The notes: generated by a model from the letters alone, not told the origin. DNA of 10,443 nt from CAXBDP01 sp964598395 (GCA_964598395.1 CAZRBW010000079.1:1-10443), one strand, 5' to 3'. Shown: positions 1 through 7,376, numbered from the stretch's first letter. Translations and numbers: made by a program.

Positions 1-1071
1 AGCCATTCAAGTTTTGCCCAATACACATTAAAGGGGCAAGTGTTAGATTCCGCAAACAATGAGCCTTTACCCTTAGCGACTATTTATCTCAATAATACAA
101 CATTTGGTACGTCCTCAGACCTTGAGGGTATTTTCAGCTTAAATATTCCTGCAGGAAATTACGAAGCTGTTATAAGCTATACTGGCTACAAAACTATAGT
201 GTATCGGTTGCCATTAGAAGAGCCTGAAAAACCGCTCATTTTCAAATTGAAGCAAGAGGAGATAGAGTTAGATGAAGTAAGCATTAATAGTAAGCGTGAC
301 CCTTCTTGGTTTACCAATATCCAAATTTTCAAAAAGCATTTCTTGGGTGAATCTACTGAAGCAAGAAAAACGAAGATTGAAAATGAAGATAAAATAATCA
401 TTGATCATAATAAAAGTGAAAAACAACTTTTTGCTATTGCCAAAGAGCCTTTGGTGATAGTGAATGAAGCATTAGGTTATCGATTGTCTTATACCTTAGA
501 AAGGTTCTTCTTTGATTTTAATACAAATTTAGTAAGCTATCTGGGCTATCCTTTTTTCGAAGAATTGGAGGGAAATGCTAGGCAAATACAACGCTGGGAA
601 CGAGCAAGGCAAGATGCTTATGAAGGTTCATTTATGCATTTCGCAAGGATTCTAATTAATGGCGAGAACCCAAAAGACCATGGTTTTGAAGTGCGAGCTA
701 TCAAGCCAGAATATAAAGTATTCGGTAATGCTACCTACAACGGAGATATTATACCGCCGCCTGAAGTCACCATTGATACGCAATTACAACCGCATCACTA
801 CTTTCTAAAAGCAGGTAAAAACCGCTACTTTTTTCTATTTGAGGATAAACTGGAGATTAGCTACGATAGAAAACGAGCAGATTATTACTACCGTAGTGGT
901 GGAACAAGTCGTAGCAGAGGTTTACGTATTTCAACTATTAGCTTACAACTAAATAAGGCTGAATTGGATGTGAACGGTTCATTTATTAATCCCTTAGCAG
1001 CCATTTTCGAAGGATATTGGGGCTGGGAAAAAACTGGCAATATATTACCGCTTGATTATCAAAATGAGTAG
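1..1071 (+). CDS. Exported protein with carboxypeptidase-regulatory-like domain (5'-truncated by window edge)
   Basis: The reading frame is open to the first base of the window. Upstream of the GTG at 40 it reads SHSSFAQYTLKGQV, so the gene starts before the window and the GTG is an internal valine. SHSSFAQ looks like the end of a signal peptide cleaved near FA|Q. The next ~75 codons match the carboxypeptidase D regulatory-like beta-sandwich (CarboxypepD_reg / CarbopepD_reg_2): GQVLDSANNEPLPLATIYL, then GTSSDLEGIFSL and YTGYKT. In Bacteroidota this domain begins many exported and outer-membrane proteins. The remaining ~270 residues, rich in aromatic and charged residues (for example HFLGESTEARKTKIEN and GYPFFEELEGNARQIQRWERA), resemble the C-terminal part of stand-alone family members, but I know of no assigned activity. 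About 356 codons are visible and the stop is TAG. The gene converges on the mrp operon. Family placement of the N-terminus is firm; function is unknown. Confidence 0.85.
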   Translation, partial: SHSSFAQYTLKGQVLDSANNEPLPLATIYLNNTTFGTSSDLEGIFSLNIPAGNYEAVISYTGYKTIVYRLPLEEPEKPLIFKLKQEEIELDEVSINSKRDPSWFTNIQIFKKHFLGESTEARKTKIENEDKIIIDHNKSEKQLFAIAKEPLVIVNEALGYRLSYTLERFFFDFNTNLVSYLGYPFFEELEGNARQIQRWERARQDAYEGSFMHFARILINGENPKDHGFEVRAIKPEYKVFGNATYNGDIIPPPEVTIDTQLQPHHYFLKAGKNRYFFLFEDKLEISYDRKRADYYYRSGGTSRSRGLRISTISLQLNKAELDVNGSFINPLAAIFEGYWGWEKTGNILPLDYQNE

Positions 1072-1349
1072 TCACTTATTGATTTAAAGCTTTTTTACCT
1101 AGAATAATACGCCGTAGCAGAACCCACTTCTATTTAGATTCAACTTGGCAAGTCTCAAACAATCCATTTACAAACTGTAAAAATTAACCATATTCGCTAA
1201 TGATTCATGACCATACACGGTAAGTCCCGGCTTTGATTTTAGAGATTTTGAAATAGCGGAGTAATTAGCAAAAAAATCCCAAAAGAGGGTAAGTTGATTG
1301 AGAAATTAACGAAAGGATAAAGCAACAAAAGACTATTTTTGCTTTAAGG
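1072..1349. other. Convergent intergenic spacer, no gene seen
   Basis: This AT-rich spacer separates the stop codon of the carboxypeptidase-regulatory-domain gene from the stop codon of mrpG on the opposite strand. I see no credible coding frame or RNA gene. The only structure is a weak hairpin, AAAGCAA (1319-1325) with TTGCTTT (1339-1345) around a 13-nt loop. It sits just beyond the mrpG stop and could help end the mrp transcript, but it has no good U-run on either strand. Confidence 0.5.
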
Positions 1350-1685
1350 CTATTCCCCCTCCCGCTTTTCATCTTTCATTTCGTCCATTACAGATTTGTC
1401 CCAGAGCTTCACACCACTAATGTAGGCAGCGCGGCCTATCATGTGTGCTGCAACTGGTGCGGTAAGCAGTAAGAAAAAGATTATGGCCAATACGCGGGAG
1501 GTTACGCCTATTTCTTTAAAATAGATAGTAGCCGCAATTAAGATCAAGCCTGAGCCGAGTGTAACGGCCTTTGTGGTAACAGAAACCCTCAAATAAAAAT
1601 CGGGCATCCTTAGCATCCCTATTGAAGCCAAAAGGATAAAAATAGCTCCTAATCCACTCAAGATCATTATTAATAATTCCGTCAT
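1350..1685 (-). CDS. mrpG: Na+/H+ antiporter subunit MrpG/MnhG
   Basis: This small membrane subunit (111 aa) of the Mrp multisubunit Na+/H+ antiporter belongs to the PhaG_MnhG_YufB family. Three hydrophobic segments fall near residues 3-22, 40-58 and 64-83. The diagnostic motifs are GMLRMPDFYLRVSVTTKAVTLG-like text at residues 23-44, matching the family pattern R-x-P-D-x-Y-x-R-x...T-K-x-x-T-x-G, and LTAPVAAHMIGRAAY at 74-88. The C-terminus is a charged tail, DEMKDEKREGE. Its ATG overlaps the mrpF stop in an ATGA (1682-1685), implying translational coupling. It is the last gene of the operon. A copy of the GCGGGAGG octamer lies in its final codons (1358-1365) and another in the codons for T-S-R at residues 62-64 (1494-1501). 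Its role in the complex is known only as required for assembly or activity. Confidence 0.96.
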   Translation of the reverse strand: MTELLIMILSGLGAIFILLASIGMLRMPDFYLRVSVTTKAVTLGSGLILIAATIYFKEIGVTSRVLAIIFFLLLTAPVAAHMIGRAAYISGVKLWDKSVMDEMKDEKREGE

Positions 1686-1957
1686 TTTTCCTTACTCTTT
1701 TGCTCCAAATAATACGAAAAAGCCACTGTACTAAGAAAAGCTATCAGTGCAAAAATAAGTGCAATATCTAGAAAGGTAGATTGATTGGTGATCACACTCA
1801 CAACAGTGATAATGCCAAGCCCAATGGTAATGAGCAAATCCAAAGAAAGTACTCGATCGGCAACATGAGGGCCTTTTATAAATCGGATAAAAACCATCAA
1901 AGCAGATACACTCAAAATGGGCAGAATGATATAATATAGAAAGTCGTATAAATTCAT
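1682..1957 (-). CDS. mrpF: Na+/H+ antiporter subunit MrpF/MnhF
   Basis: This 91-aa integral membrane subunit of the Mrp antiporter (MrpF_PhaF family) has the usual length for the family. Three transmembrane segments lie near residues 5-26, 37-57 and 63-83. The family signature KGPHVADRVLSLDLL is at residues 28-42, with the conserved Asp34-Arg35 pair at the start of the second helix; the third helix carries FLDIALIFALIAFLSTVAF. The start ATG overlaps the mrpE stop by four bases (ATGA, 1954-1957) and its own stop overlaps mrpG the same way. Both point to coupled translation and equal stoichiometry. Structural work on Mrp complexes places MrpF and MrpG beside the C-terminal part of MrpA. Nothing unusual is seen. 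Confidence 0.96.
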   Translation of the reverse strand: MNLYDFLYYIILPILSVSALMVFIRFIKGPHVADRVLSLDLLITIGLGIITVVSVITNQSTFLDIALIFALIAFLSTVAFSYYLEQKSKEK

Positions 1958-2433
1958 CGCATCACCTCCAATAGCTTTCTTTCAAATCCATTTTTTATAT
2001 CAGCAATGAAATCTTCCTTGTTTTCGATGTACATGGAATGCACGTAAAGGTATTTTTTATCGTCCGTCACATCGAGACTTAATGTACCCGGAGTAAGGGA
2101 TATTAAATTGGCAAGGAGCGTAATTTCCATATCTGTTTCGGCACTCAGTGGGAATTTCACGATTCCGGGCGTCATTCGCAATGTAGGAGTGACTACCTCG
2201 TAGGCTACTTGAATATTGGCTTTGATCAGCTCGTATAGGAAGAAGAAAAGGAAGGAAATGATTTTTGGAATTTTGGTAAAATAGCTTCTATCAGAACCTG
2301 CACTGCGACTTACCACCCACATTACACCAAAGCTGAGGATAAAACCAAACAGGAAATTCCCAGCACTAAATTTTCCATTTAGAGCCACCCACACAATCGT
2401 AAGCAATATGTTCATTAATAAATGCTTAACCAT
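1954..2433 (-). CDS. mrpE: Na+/H+ antiporter subunit MrpE/MnhE
   Basis: This 159-aa member of the MNHE family has a normal length. Two hydrophobic hairpins near the N-terminus (residues ~6-18 and ~25-42) and one at ~57-72 are followed by a cytoplasmic domain. That domain carries the family signature LLANLISLTPGTLSLDV at residues 106-122 and a C-terminal beta/alpha segment, KKYLYVHSMYIE to the end. Only two bases separate its ATG from the mrpD TAG (2436-2438), and its stop overlaps the mrpF start. MrpE belongs to the MrpE-F-G part of the complex, a module specific to Mrp antiporters and related membrane hydrogenases rather than to complex I proper. The start at 2433 is supported by the N-terminal hydrophobic segment and by the tight spacing. 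Confidence 0.95.
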   Translation of the reverse strand: MVKHLLMNILLTIVWVALNGKFSAGNFLFGFILSFGVMWVVSRSAGSDRSYFTKIPKIISFLFFFLYELIKANIQVAYEVVTPTLRMTPGIVKFPLSAETDMEITLLANLISLTPGTLSLDVTDDKKYLYVHSMYIENKEDFIADIKNGFERKLLEVMR

Positions 2434-2435
2434 AG

Positions 2436-3962
2436 CTAAGGTGTTTGCGATTTAGTACCCAATACTGCTTCTATATATGCGCTTGGATCCATCAAGTCAT
2501 TTGCAATTTGGCTCGACAGCTTCACGATATTCTCAGCACCTAGTCCAATATACAATGACACGGCCGTCAAAAGAAGCAGCGGCGTAATCAATAATGCCCG
2601 CTTAGTCCAACTCAACTCCATAAATGATGGTAGCTGTCTATTCACAACCACTATTTTAGGATTAGCCTTCCAAAATACTTGTGACCACAATTTGGCTATC
2701 ACCACCAAAGTGATAAAACTGGCGAATATCAAGGCACCTATCATTATGTATGATTCAGTATCGAAAGCGGCTTCAAACAAAAACAATTTTGGCCAAAAAC
2801 CTGATAAGGGAGGAATCCCAACCAACGAGAATAAAACCAGCGCCATCACGATTGCCAACTTGGGATAATCCGCATATAATCCACCCACCTCTGGCAATTT
2901 GAAACTACCATACATGATGAAAACGATGCCTAGCAAAATGAATACATTGGTTTTGACGATCACATCATGGATTAGATAAAATGCAGCGCCAGTCAAAGCA
3001 GTATCCGTGTACATGGCCAAACCTGCCATCATAAATCCAATATGGCAGACAATGAGATAAGAAATCATTTTCCTTGCATTGCTTTGGATAAGAGCGCCAA
3101 ATGCACCTGTAATTAAGGTAAGCGCTGCCACCGCAAGTAATAAGGTTGATAGAAATGAATCAGGAATGAAAATCAATGTGAATACTCTCAAAAGAGCATA
3201 AACGCCCACTTTAGTCAACAAGCCGCCAAATATTGCCGCAACTGCCGAAGGCGGAGTATGATAGGATGAGGGTAACCAAAAGTAGAGCGGAAACACCGCT
3301 GATTTGATTCCAAAGCCTACAAAAAACAAGAGTGCTGTTACGTTTACTAATCCTCTATTCTCAATTTCAGCAACTTTGATGGATAAGTCAGCCATATTCA
3401 AAGTGCCTGCAATGCCATATAAAATCGCAATAGCCGTAAGGAAAATAACCGATGCCAGGAGATTCATCACCACATAATTTACGGCAGATTCTAATTGAGA
3501 TTTCTCACTGCCAAGCGTCATCAATACAAATGAGGCAATAATGATAATCTCGAACCAAACGTATAAATTGAAAATATCGCCCGTAAGGAAAGCGCCATTT
3601 AAACCCATAAGCAGTAAGTGCAAAATAGGAAAATAGCCAAAACGAATGCGGGAGGAACTTATGCTTGCCGCAGAAAATATGCTTACCGCCAAGCCTGCAA
3701 TACTCGTGAGCAAAATCATAGTCACGCTAAAAACATCTGCTACGAGTGTAATCCCAAAAGGAGCTTCCCAATTGCCTGCTTGCATAGTGAGCAAGCCACC
3801 ACTATACACCTTGGCAAATAGCCAAATAGTATAACCCAAAACTGCCAGGCTTCCCAAAATACTTATCCATTTTTGGCTCTGCACTTTCCCCCAGAAAAAC
3901 AGCAAGAAAATGGCAATCATCAAGGGCAACAATACGGGCAAGACAATGCTAATATCTGTCAT
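2436..3962 (-). CDS. mrpD: Na+/H+ antiporter subunit MrpD/MnhD (NuoM/NuoN-like)
   Basis: This is one of the two large proton/cation-channel subunits of Mrp (508 aa), of the Proton_antipo_M family and homologous to complex I subunits NuoL/M/N. It has roughly 14 hydrophobic helices. Conserved charged residues are visible at expected places: Glu138 in NLYVWFEIII (discontinuous-channel glutamate on TM5), Lys220 in GIKSAVFPLYFWLP (TM7 lysine followed by the family signature), Lys251 in GGLLTKVGVYALLR, Lys337 in VIVKTNVFILLG, and Lys392 in PPLSGFWPKLFLFEA. These residues form the buried proton pathway in the family. The start ATG overlaps the mrpC stop by four bases (3959-3962). The octamer GCGGGAGG occurs once, antisense, at 3648-3655, across the Ser-Ser-Arg codons near residue 104. 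The full set of key residues argues for a working antiporter. Confidence 0.97.
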   Translation of the reverse strand: MTDISIVLPVLLPLMIAIFLLFFWGKVQSQKWISILGSLAVLGYTIWLFAKVYSGGLLTMQAGNWEAPFGITLVADVFSVTMILLTSIAGLAVSIFSAASISSSRIRFGYFPILHLLLMGLNGAFLTGDIFNLYVWFEIIIIASFVLMTLGSEKSQLESAVNYVVMNLLASVIFLTAIAILYGIAGTLNMADLSIKVAEIENRGLVNVTALLFFVGFGIKSAVFPLYFWLPSSYHTPPSAVAAIFGGLLTKVGVYALLRVFTLIFIPDSFLSTLLLAVAALTLITGAFGALIQSNARKMISYLIVCHIGFMMAGLAMYTDTALTGAAFYLIHDVIVKTNVFILLGIVFIMYGSFKLPEVGGLYADYPKLAIVMALVLFSLVGIPPLSGFWPKLFLFEAAFDTESYIMIGALIFASFITLVVIAKLWSQVFWKANPKIVVVNRQLPSFMELSWTKRALLITPLLLLTAVSLYIGLGAENIVKLSSQIANDLMDPSAYIEAVLGTKSQTP

Positions 3963-4312
3963 AAAGTCTCCTCCATATTATTAATCTTATCGAGATCGTC
4001 GGTGCCAACAACTTGATACACGCGCTTCATCAGCACTATAGCAAATGCCTGTAAACCAAAGCTTATCACAATGGCTGTAAGGATTAATGCTTGTGGAATA
4101 GGATCGGCATAGGCTTCGATAAATACGCTAGAACTATCTGGAATAATGGGTGGACTGCCCTTTTTGATTCTGCCTAACAGGAAGATGAGCATATTAGCAC
4201 CATTGCCAAGCAGAATAAGGCCAATAATCAATTTGACCAAACTCCTGCGCAGCATCATATAAATGCCTGCCGCATATAATATCCCGATTACTATGGCTAA
4301 TAATAACTCCAT
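3959..4312 (-). CDS. mrpC: Na+/H+ antiporter subunit MrpC/MnhC (NuoK-like)
   Basis: This 117-aa NuoK-like subunit has three helices near residues 2-18, 25-46 and 71-95. Signatures are LVKLIIGLILLGNGANMLIFL in the second helix and DPIPQALILTAIVISFGLQAF at residues 70-90, the latter very typical of MnhC/MrpC. I place the start at 4312 rather than at an upstream in-frame codon at 4360. MELLLAIVIGILYAAG is the usual N-terminus of the family, and the 16 extra residues of the longer frame (MALRLPLFLPSLRISD) come from DNA coding for the MrpB C-terminus. With this start the mrpB stop and mrpC start are one base apart (TGA-T-ATG). The mrpC stop overlaps the mrpD start. MrpC packs between the MrpA and MrpD channel subunits, as NuoK does in complex I. 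Confidence 0.95.
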   Translation of the reverse strand: MELLLAIVIGILYAAGIYMMLRRSLVKLIIGLILLGNGANMLIFLLGRIKKGSPPIIPDSSSVFIEAYADPIPQALILTAIVISFGLQAFAIVLMKRVYQVVGTDDLDKINNMEETL

Positions 4313-4313
4313 A

Positions 4314-4724
4314 TCAGATATCCTCAGCGATGGTAAAAATAATGGTAAGCGCAACGCCAATTACCACCAAATAAACGCCAATATCAAAAAACAAAGCTGT
4401 ACCAATCAATCCTACTACAGGCACGGCTTCCTTGTACCACAAGCCAGTAAGAAATGGCTCGCTCCATATAAATGGAACCAAGCCACTAAGCAAGGCCAAT
4501 GTAAGACCAATGGGAATCAATATACCAGGATGAAAACCAATTAATTCTTTTGAATCCTCCCGCCCAAACGCAAGGTGATAAAGTATAAAAGCAATAGAAG
4601 CTACCAAACCACCTACAAAACCGCCACCTGGCAGATAATGCCCTCGAAGCAATATAAATATTGAAAACAGCAGCAAAAGCGGCAGCAAATATTTCGTTGC
4701 AGTTTGTAATATTACTGTTTTCAT
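4314..4724 (-). CDS. mrpB: Na+/H+ antiporter subunit MrpB/MnhB
   Basis: This 136-aa member of the MnhB family has four hydrophobic segments (residues ~9-26, ~35-52, ~66-84, ~103-133). The hallmark motif RGHYLPGGGFVGGL is at residues 27-40 and FFDIGVYLVVIG at 112-123; both are strongly conserved in MrpB and in the MrpB-like C-terminal domain of fused MrpA proteins. Its separate presence after a 774-aa MrpA marks this as a group 1 (seven-gene) operon rather than a group 2 operon with fused A and B. The ATG at 4724 has a Shine-Dalgarno-like AAAGGAA a few bases upstream, the only clear one inside the operon, as expected because this is the only junction with a real spacer (35 bp). A copy of the GCGGGAGG octamer (4556-4563) lies in the Gly-Arg-Glu-Asp codons near residue 55. 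Confidence 0.96.
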   Translation of the reverse strand: MKTVILQTATKYLLPLLLLFSIFILLRGHYLPGGGFVGGLVASIAFILYHLAFGREDSKELIGFHPGILIPIGLTLALLSGLVPFIWSEPFLTGLWYKEAVPVVGLIGTALFFDIGVYLVVIGVALTIIFTIAEDI

Positions 4725-4741
4725 TTAATTCCTTTTGATCG

Positions 4742-4770
4742 TCAATTCAAATATATTCATCAATTCAAAT
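4742..4770. repeat. 11-bp direct repeat spanning the mrpA stop codon
   Basis: TCAATTCAAAT occurs at 4742-4752 and again at 4760-4770, an 18-bp period. On the coding strand this reads TTTGAATTGA twice in the same frame. The mrpA ending Leu-Asn-stop is therefore repeated six codons later as a second in-frame Leu-Asn-stop inside the mrpA-mrpB spacer. It looks like a small tandem duplication or slippage product. It could be chance in AT-rich DNA. Confidence 0.5.
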
Positions 4771-7084
4771 CTCCCGTTCCACCCAAATCCGTCTCATCTT
4801 CTTTCCTGAATTTGAGCAAGCTATACACACCAATAGCGGCAATAGACAATACCGTAATTTCTACCAACGTATCTATTCCTCTAAAATCCACCAAAATCAC
4901 ATTTACCACATTTTTGCCTTTGGCAAGTACGTAGGCATTATCAGCATAATAGCGGGATGTCTCACCATTTACCTTTTCGGTAAGCACCTCCAAAGCCACG
5001 ATGGTAATCAACGCACCAAATACTACGGCGAAAGCACCATCCCTTATTCGCATAGGCGGGTTTGAGTATTTGAGATACTTTGGTAATCGAAATATGATTA
5101 ATAGAAAAAGAATTACCGTAAGTGTTTCGATGGCAAACTGTGTCATAGCCAAGTCGGGCGCGCTAAAAAACACAAACATGAGACAAATCGAGAAACCAAC
5201 CACGCCCATAGAAGCAATAGCGGCAACGCGGGAGGTAGAAAATACCGCCATAAATATGGCAGCAATCATAATCCCAAATATCATAAATTCATAAGTGGTC
5301 ACTTCGGTAAGAGAAGCAAAATCTACATTGATTGAAATGCCATTGTAGATTTTGTAGCCAAAAATGAGAATCAAAAAGCCAATGGTTGTCAGCACATAAT
5401 TCCGTAGAAGTCCATTTTGCAAAATACCTGTGTATCGTTTTGCAAATCTCATTAATAGGCGACTCGAATCTAGAGCCAGCTTAAGCGGAGCGATAAAATC
5501 TAATTTGGCAATTCGCTTTTCCAATTTTTGGCTAGGCTTCAAAGTAAAATAAAGCGCAAAACCCAAGGCCAAAGTGAGCCCACTCAATGCCAATACCGTA
5601 TTGAATCCATGCCATAGTTTGAGCGGTGTAGAAGAAATATCTCCATACATTGAAGTAAACATTGGCTGAACCAAGGCTTGATCAATAAGCACTGGCGCAA
5701 TGCCAAACAGCAAACCTAAAGTCGCCAACAAAAGCGGTGGCACCCACATGGTAAAATGCGGGAGGTGGAGTTTTTCGAACTTAGCGGGTAATGCTCCAAT
5801 AAATGGCCGAATACCAGCTTGAAAGCCTGCATAAAGCAAAAACACATTGGTGAGAATGGCTAATCCCGTCCAAAGAACCACAGAATTACCTGCAGAAAGG
5901 GTTGCTTCGTAAATCAGATCTTTGCCTACAAAACCGAAGAATGGCGGCAAACCTGCACTCGACAAAGCCGCCAAACCTCCCGCTATTCCTACAGGGAGTA
6001 GCACTTTTCTTAGTCCTGCCAATTGGGTCACATCCCTTGTGCCGGTTTCATGATCTATTATTCCCGTTATCAAGAATAAGGAAGCCTTATATAATGCATG
6101 CACCAAAATGAAAACCGAAGCGGCCAGCAAAGCATATTTATTTCCCAAGCCCAACAAAAACACCAAAATACCTAATGCGGATATGGTGGAATAAGCCAAA
6201 ATCCCTTTGAGATCGGTGCGGAATAATGAATGAAATGCAGCGAAAAGCATGGTAAATCCACCTACAATCAGCAGCGTGTAATTCCAGTATGGATCGCCAC
6301 CAAGCAAGGGGGTAAAGCGAGCGAGAAGATAAATACCAGCTTTCACCATCGTAGCCGAGTGCAAATAAGTAGAAACCGGTGTGGGCGCCTTCATTGCGCC
6401 TGGCAACCAAAAATGAAATGGGAATTGGGCGGACTTTGTAAATGCGCCCATAAATACGAAAAACAAAATCCAGCCATACATTCCATGGCTTTGAAATGCT
6501 TCGGTAGATGAAAGCATTTCCTGTATGGAATAGGTGCCCGAAATAGAGCCCATTAATAGGAAGCCCGTCAATAGAAAAAATCCACCACCACCTGTAATGC
6601 CCAAAGCCACTAAGGATGATTTGCGGGAGGCTGGATCGTCGTTGTTGAAGCCAATCAAAAAGAAAGAACTAATACTCGTAAGCTCCCAAAAGATAAACAA
6701 GCTCAACAGATTATCAGACAGCACCAAACCCAGCATGGACGCCATAAAAATGCTGAGATAGGCATAAAATCGATCTAGATATTTGTGGCCTTTGAGGTAA
6801 GAGGAAGTGTAAATAAATACCAATGTACCCACGCCAGTAATCAGCAAACTAAAGAGCATCGACAAGCCATCGAGCTTAAAATCGGCATTGATTCCCAAAC
6901 TAGGCACCCACTCATAGCTGAAATATTGACCAGAATCGCCCAAACTTCCGATCTGCAAAATAAAATACGCAAATAGCCCTGCTGGCAATAAAAACAGCCA
7001 ATTGTAAATACTTTTGAGTCGCTTGGTAGCAATAATCAAAAGTAAAAGTGGGAGAATAAAACCTGCTAAAACTACTAAGAGCAT
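4760..7084 (-). CDS. mrpA: Na+/H+ antiporter subunit MrpA/MnhA (NuoL-like)
   Basis: This is the largest Mrp subunit (774 aa), similar in length to single, unfused MrpA proteins. Residues ~60-430 are a NuoL-type antiporter core (Proton_antipo_N and _M). Visible key residues are Glu134 in FIFWELTSISSFFLIGF, Lys217 and His224 in FTKSAQFPFHFWLPGAMKAP, His242 and Lys248 in LHSATMVKAGIYLLAR, Lys333 in HALYKASLFLITG, and Lys388 in FFGFVGKDLIYEA. Residues ~600-670 form an MbhD/DUF4040-like segment with SAPDLAMTQFAIETLTVILF (Asp644, Glu656), and ~685-760 an MbhE-like segment ending VDFRGIDTLVEITVLSIAAIGVYSLL. These C-terminal acidic residues are where the Na+ path is proposed in Mrp structures. The ATG at 7084 gives a hydrophobic N-terminus typical of the family and lacks a Shine-Dalgarno site. 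It is the first gene of the operon, divergent from the peptidase gene. Four octamer copies lie inside it. Confidence 0.97.
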   Translation of the reverse strand: MLLVVLAGFILPLLLLIIATKRLKSIYNWLFLLPAGLFAYFILQIGSLGDSGQYFSYEWVPSLGINADFKLDGLSMLFSLLITGVGTLVFIYTSSYLKGHKYLDRFYAYLSIFMASMLGLVLSDNLLSLFIFWELTSISSFFLIGFNNDDPASRKSSLVALGITGGGGFFLLTGFLLMGSISGTYSIQEMLSSTEAFQSHGMYGWILFFVFMGAFTKSAQFPFHFWLPGAMKAPTPVSTYLHSATMVKAGIYLLARFTPLLGGDPYWNYTLLIVGGFTMLFAAFHSLFRTDLKGILAYSTISALGILVFLLGLGNKYALLAASVFILVHALYKASLFLITGIIDHETGTRDVTQLAGLRKVLLPVGIAGGLAALSSAGLPPFFGFVGKDLIYEATLSAGNSVVLWTGLAILTNVFLLYAGFQAGIRPFIGALPAKFEKLHLPHFTMWVPPLLLATLGLLFGIAPVLIDQALVQPMFTSMYGDISSTPLKLWHGFNTVLALSGLTLALGFALYFTLKPSQKLEKRIAKLDFIAPLKLALDSSRLLMRFAKRYTGILQNGLLRNYVLTTIGFLILIFGYKIYNGISINVDFASLTEVTTYEFMIFGIMIAAIFMAVFSTSRVAAIASMGVVGFSICLMFVFFSAPDLAMTQFAIETLTVILFLLIIFRLPKYLKYSNPPMRIRDGAFAVVFGALITIVALEVLTEKVNGETSRYYADNAYVLAKGKNVVNVILVDFRGIDTLVEITVLSIAAIGVYSLLKFRKEDETDLGGTGDLN

Positions 7085-7376
7085 TGGCTGAATTTGGATG
7101 CGATTTTTGCTAAGATAAGCAAATCTGGCTCAGCCATAAAGTTAAAAAAACAAGAAGAAAATTAATTGACTTATGCTCAAATGGTTGGGATATTTAGTTC
7201 ATTTCAATTACCTATAAAAAGCGGGAGGAAAATTGGCAATTATCCTTCAATACTATCTTTCCCATCTAATTACTGTTTGCTGAAATTTGTCCTTATCCAC
7301 CTTCGATGAACCTCAATTCAAAAAAGGCTATTATCTTAGGATTTTTATTGACATTCATTTAACCCTCAATATTCAA
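7085..7376. promoter_or_regulatory. Divergent intergenic region between mrpA and the S9B peptidase
   Basis: This 292-bp spacer must carry the promoters for both the mrp operon (-) and the peptidase (+). I found no convincing Bacteroidota-type promoter (TTG near -33 with TAnnTTTG near -7) on either strand; the nearest approximations are TACTGTTTG at 7269-7277 and TATCTTAG at 7332-7339, each imperfect. The spacer also holds one octamer copy at 7221-7228 and two small inverted repeats near mrpA. The 90 bases before 7377 are in frame with the peptidase (from a TTG at 7287) but do not look coding. Confidence 0.5.
7106..7136. promoter_or_regulatory. Two small adjacent inverted repeats upstream of mrpA (possible leader hairpin or operator)
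   Basis: TTTGCT (7106-7111) and AGCAAA (7118-7123) form a 6-bp stem with a 6-nt loop. It is followed after two bases by TGGCTCAGCCA (7126-7136), an 11-bp palindrome around a central C. They lie 22-52 bases upstream of the mrpA ATG, in a place that would be the mRNA leader or a repressor site. Each is short enough to arise by chance, so this is a weak call. Confidence 0.22.

Larger units (their letters stand above)
1350..7084 (-). other. mrpABCDEFG operon (group 1 Mrp/Mnh Na+/H+ antiporter)
   Basis: Seven genes lie in the canonical order A-B-C-D-E-F-G on one strand with junctions of 35 bp (A/B), 1 bp (B/C), 4-bp overlap (C/D), 2 bp (D/E), 4-bp overlap (E/F) and 4-bp overlap (F/G). Such packing implies one transcript starting in the 7085-7376 spacer and coupled translation. 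The set is complete and every subunit keeps its signature residues, so a working electrogenic Na+/H+ antiporter for sodium and alkaline-pH tolerance is expected. No regulator gene or extra open frame is inserted. Confidence 0.95.
1358..7228. repeat. Dispersed exact octamer GCGGGAGG, nine copies
   Basis: Six copies read GCGGGAGG on the + strand: 1494-1501, 3648-3655, 5228-5235, 5758-5765, 6623-6630 and 7221-7228. Three read as the complement CCTCCCGC: 1358-1365, 4556-4563 and 5976-5983. Eight are in mrp genes and one is in the mrpA-peptidase spacer. In genes the word falls in different codon phases and encodes T/S/A-S-R (four times), R-E (twice), L-P-H and A-G-G, so protein conservation does not explain it. 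Flanking bases are not conserved, so the unit is the octamer itself. I saw one single-mismatch variant (4952-4959, GCGGGATG) and no copies in 1-1357 or 7229-10443. Its role is inferred, not known. Confidence 0.8.

Noticed and set aside
1319..1345. Hairpin AAAGCAA...TTGCTTT after the mrpG stop as the operon terminator
   Set aside because: Seven A/T-rich pairs with a 13-nt loop and no U-run following on the - strand; too weak to call as a terminator.
4313..4360. Upstream start for mrpC giving 133 residues
   Set aside because: The extra 16 residues are encoded within mrpB in another frame and do not resemble MrpC; the ATG at 4312 fits family length and tight operon spacing.
7166..7196. TTGACT ... 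TATTTA as a sigma70-type promoter on the + strand
   Set aside because: Spacing is 19 bp, the -10 is poor, and Bacteroidota primary sigma factors use a different consensus.
7216..7235. GCGGGAGGAA as a Shine-Dalgarno site
   Set aside because: No start codon lies at a suitable distance, and the same octamer recurs within coding regions, so it is better explained as a dispersed word.
7287..7376. N-terminal extension of the peptidase from a TTG codon at 7287
   Set aside because: It would put 30 non-conserved residues before an evident signal peptide that starts at the ATG at 7377.
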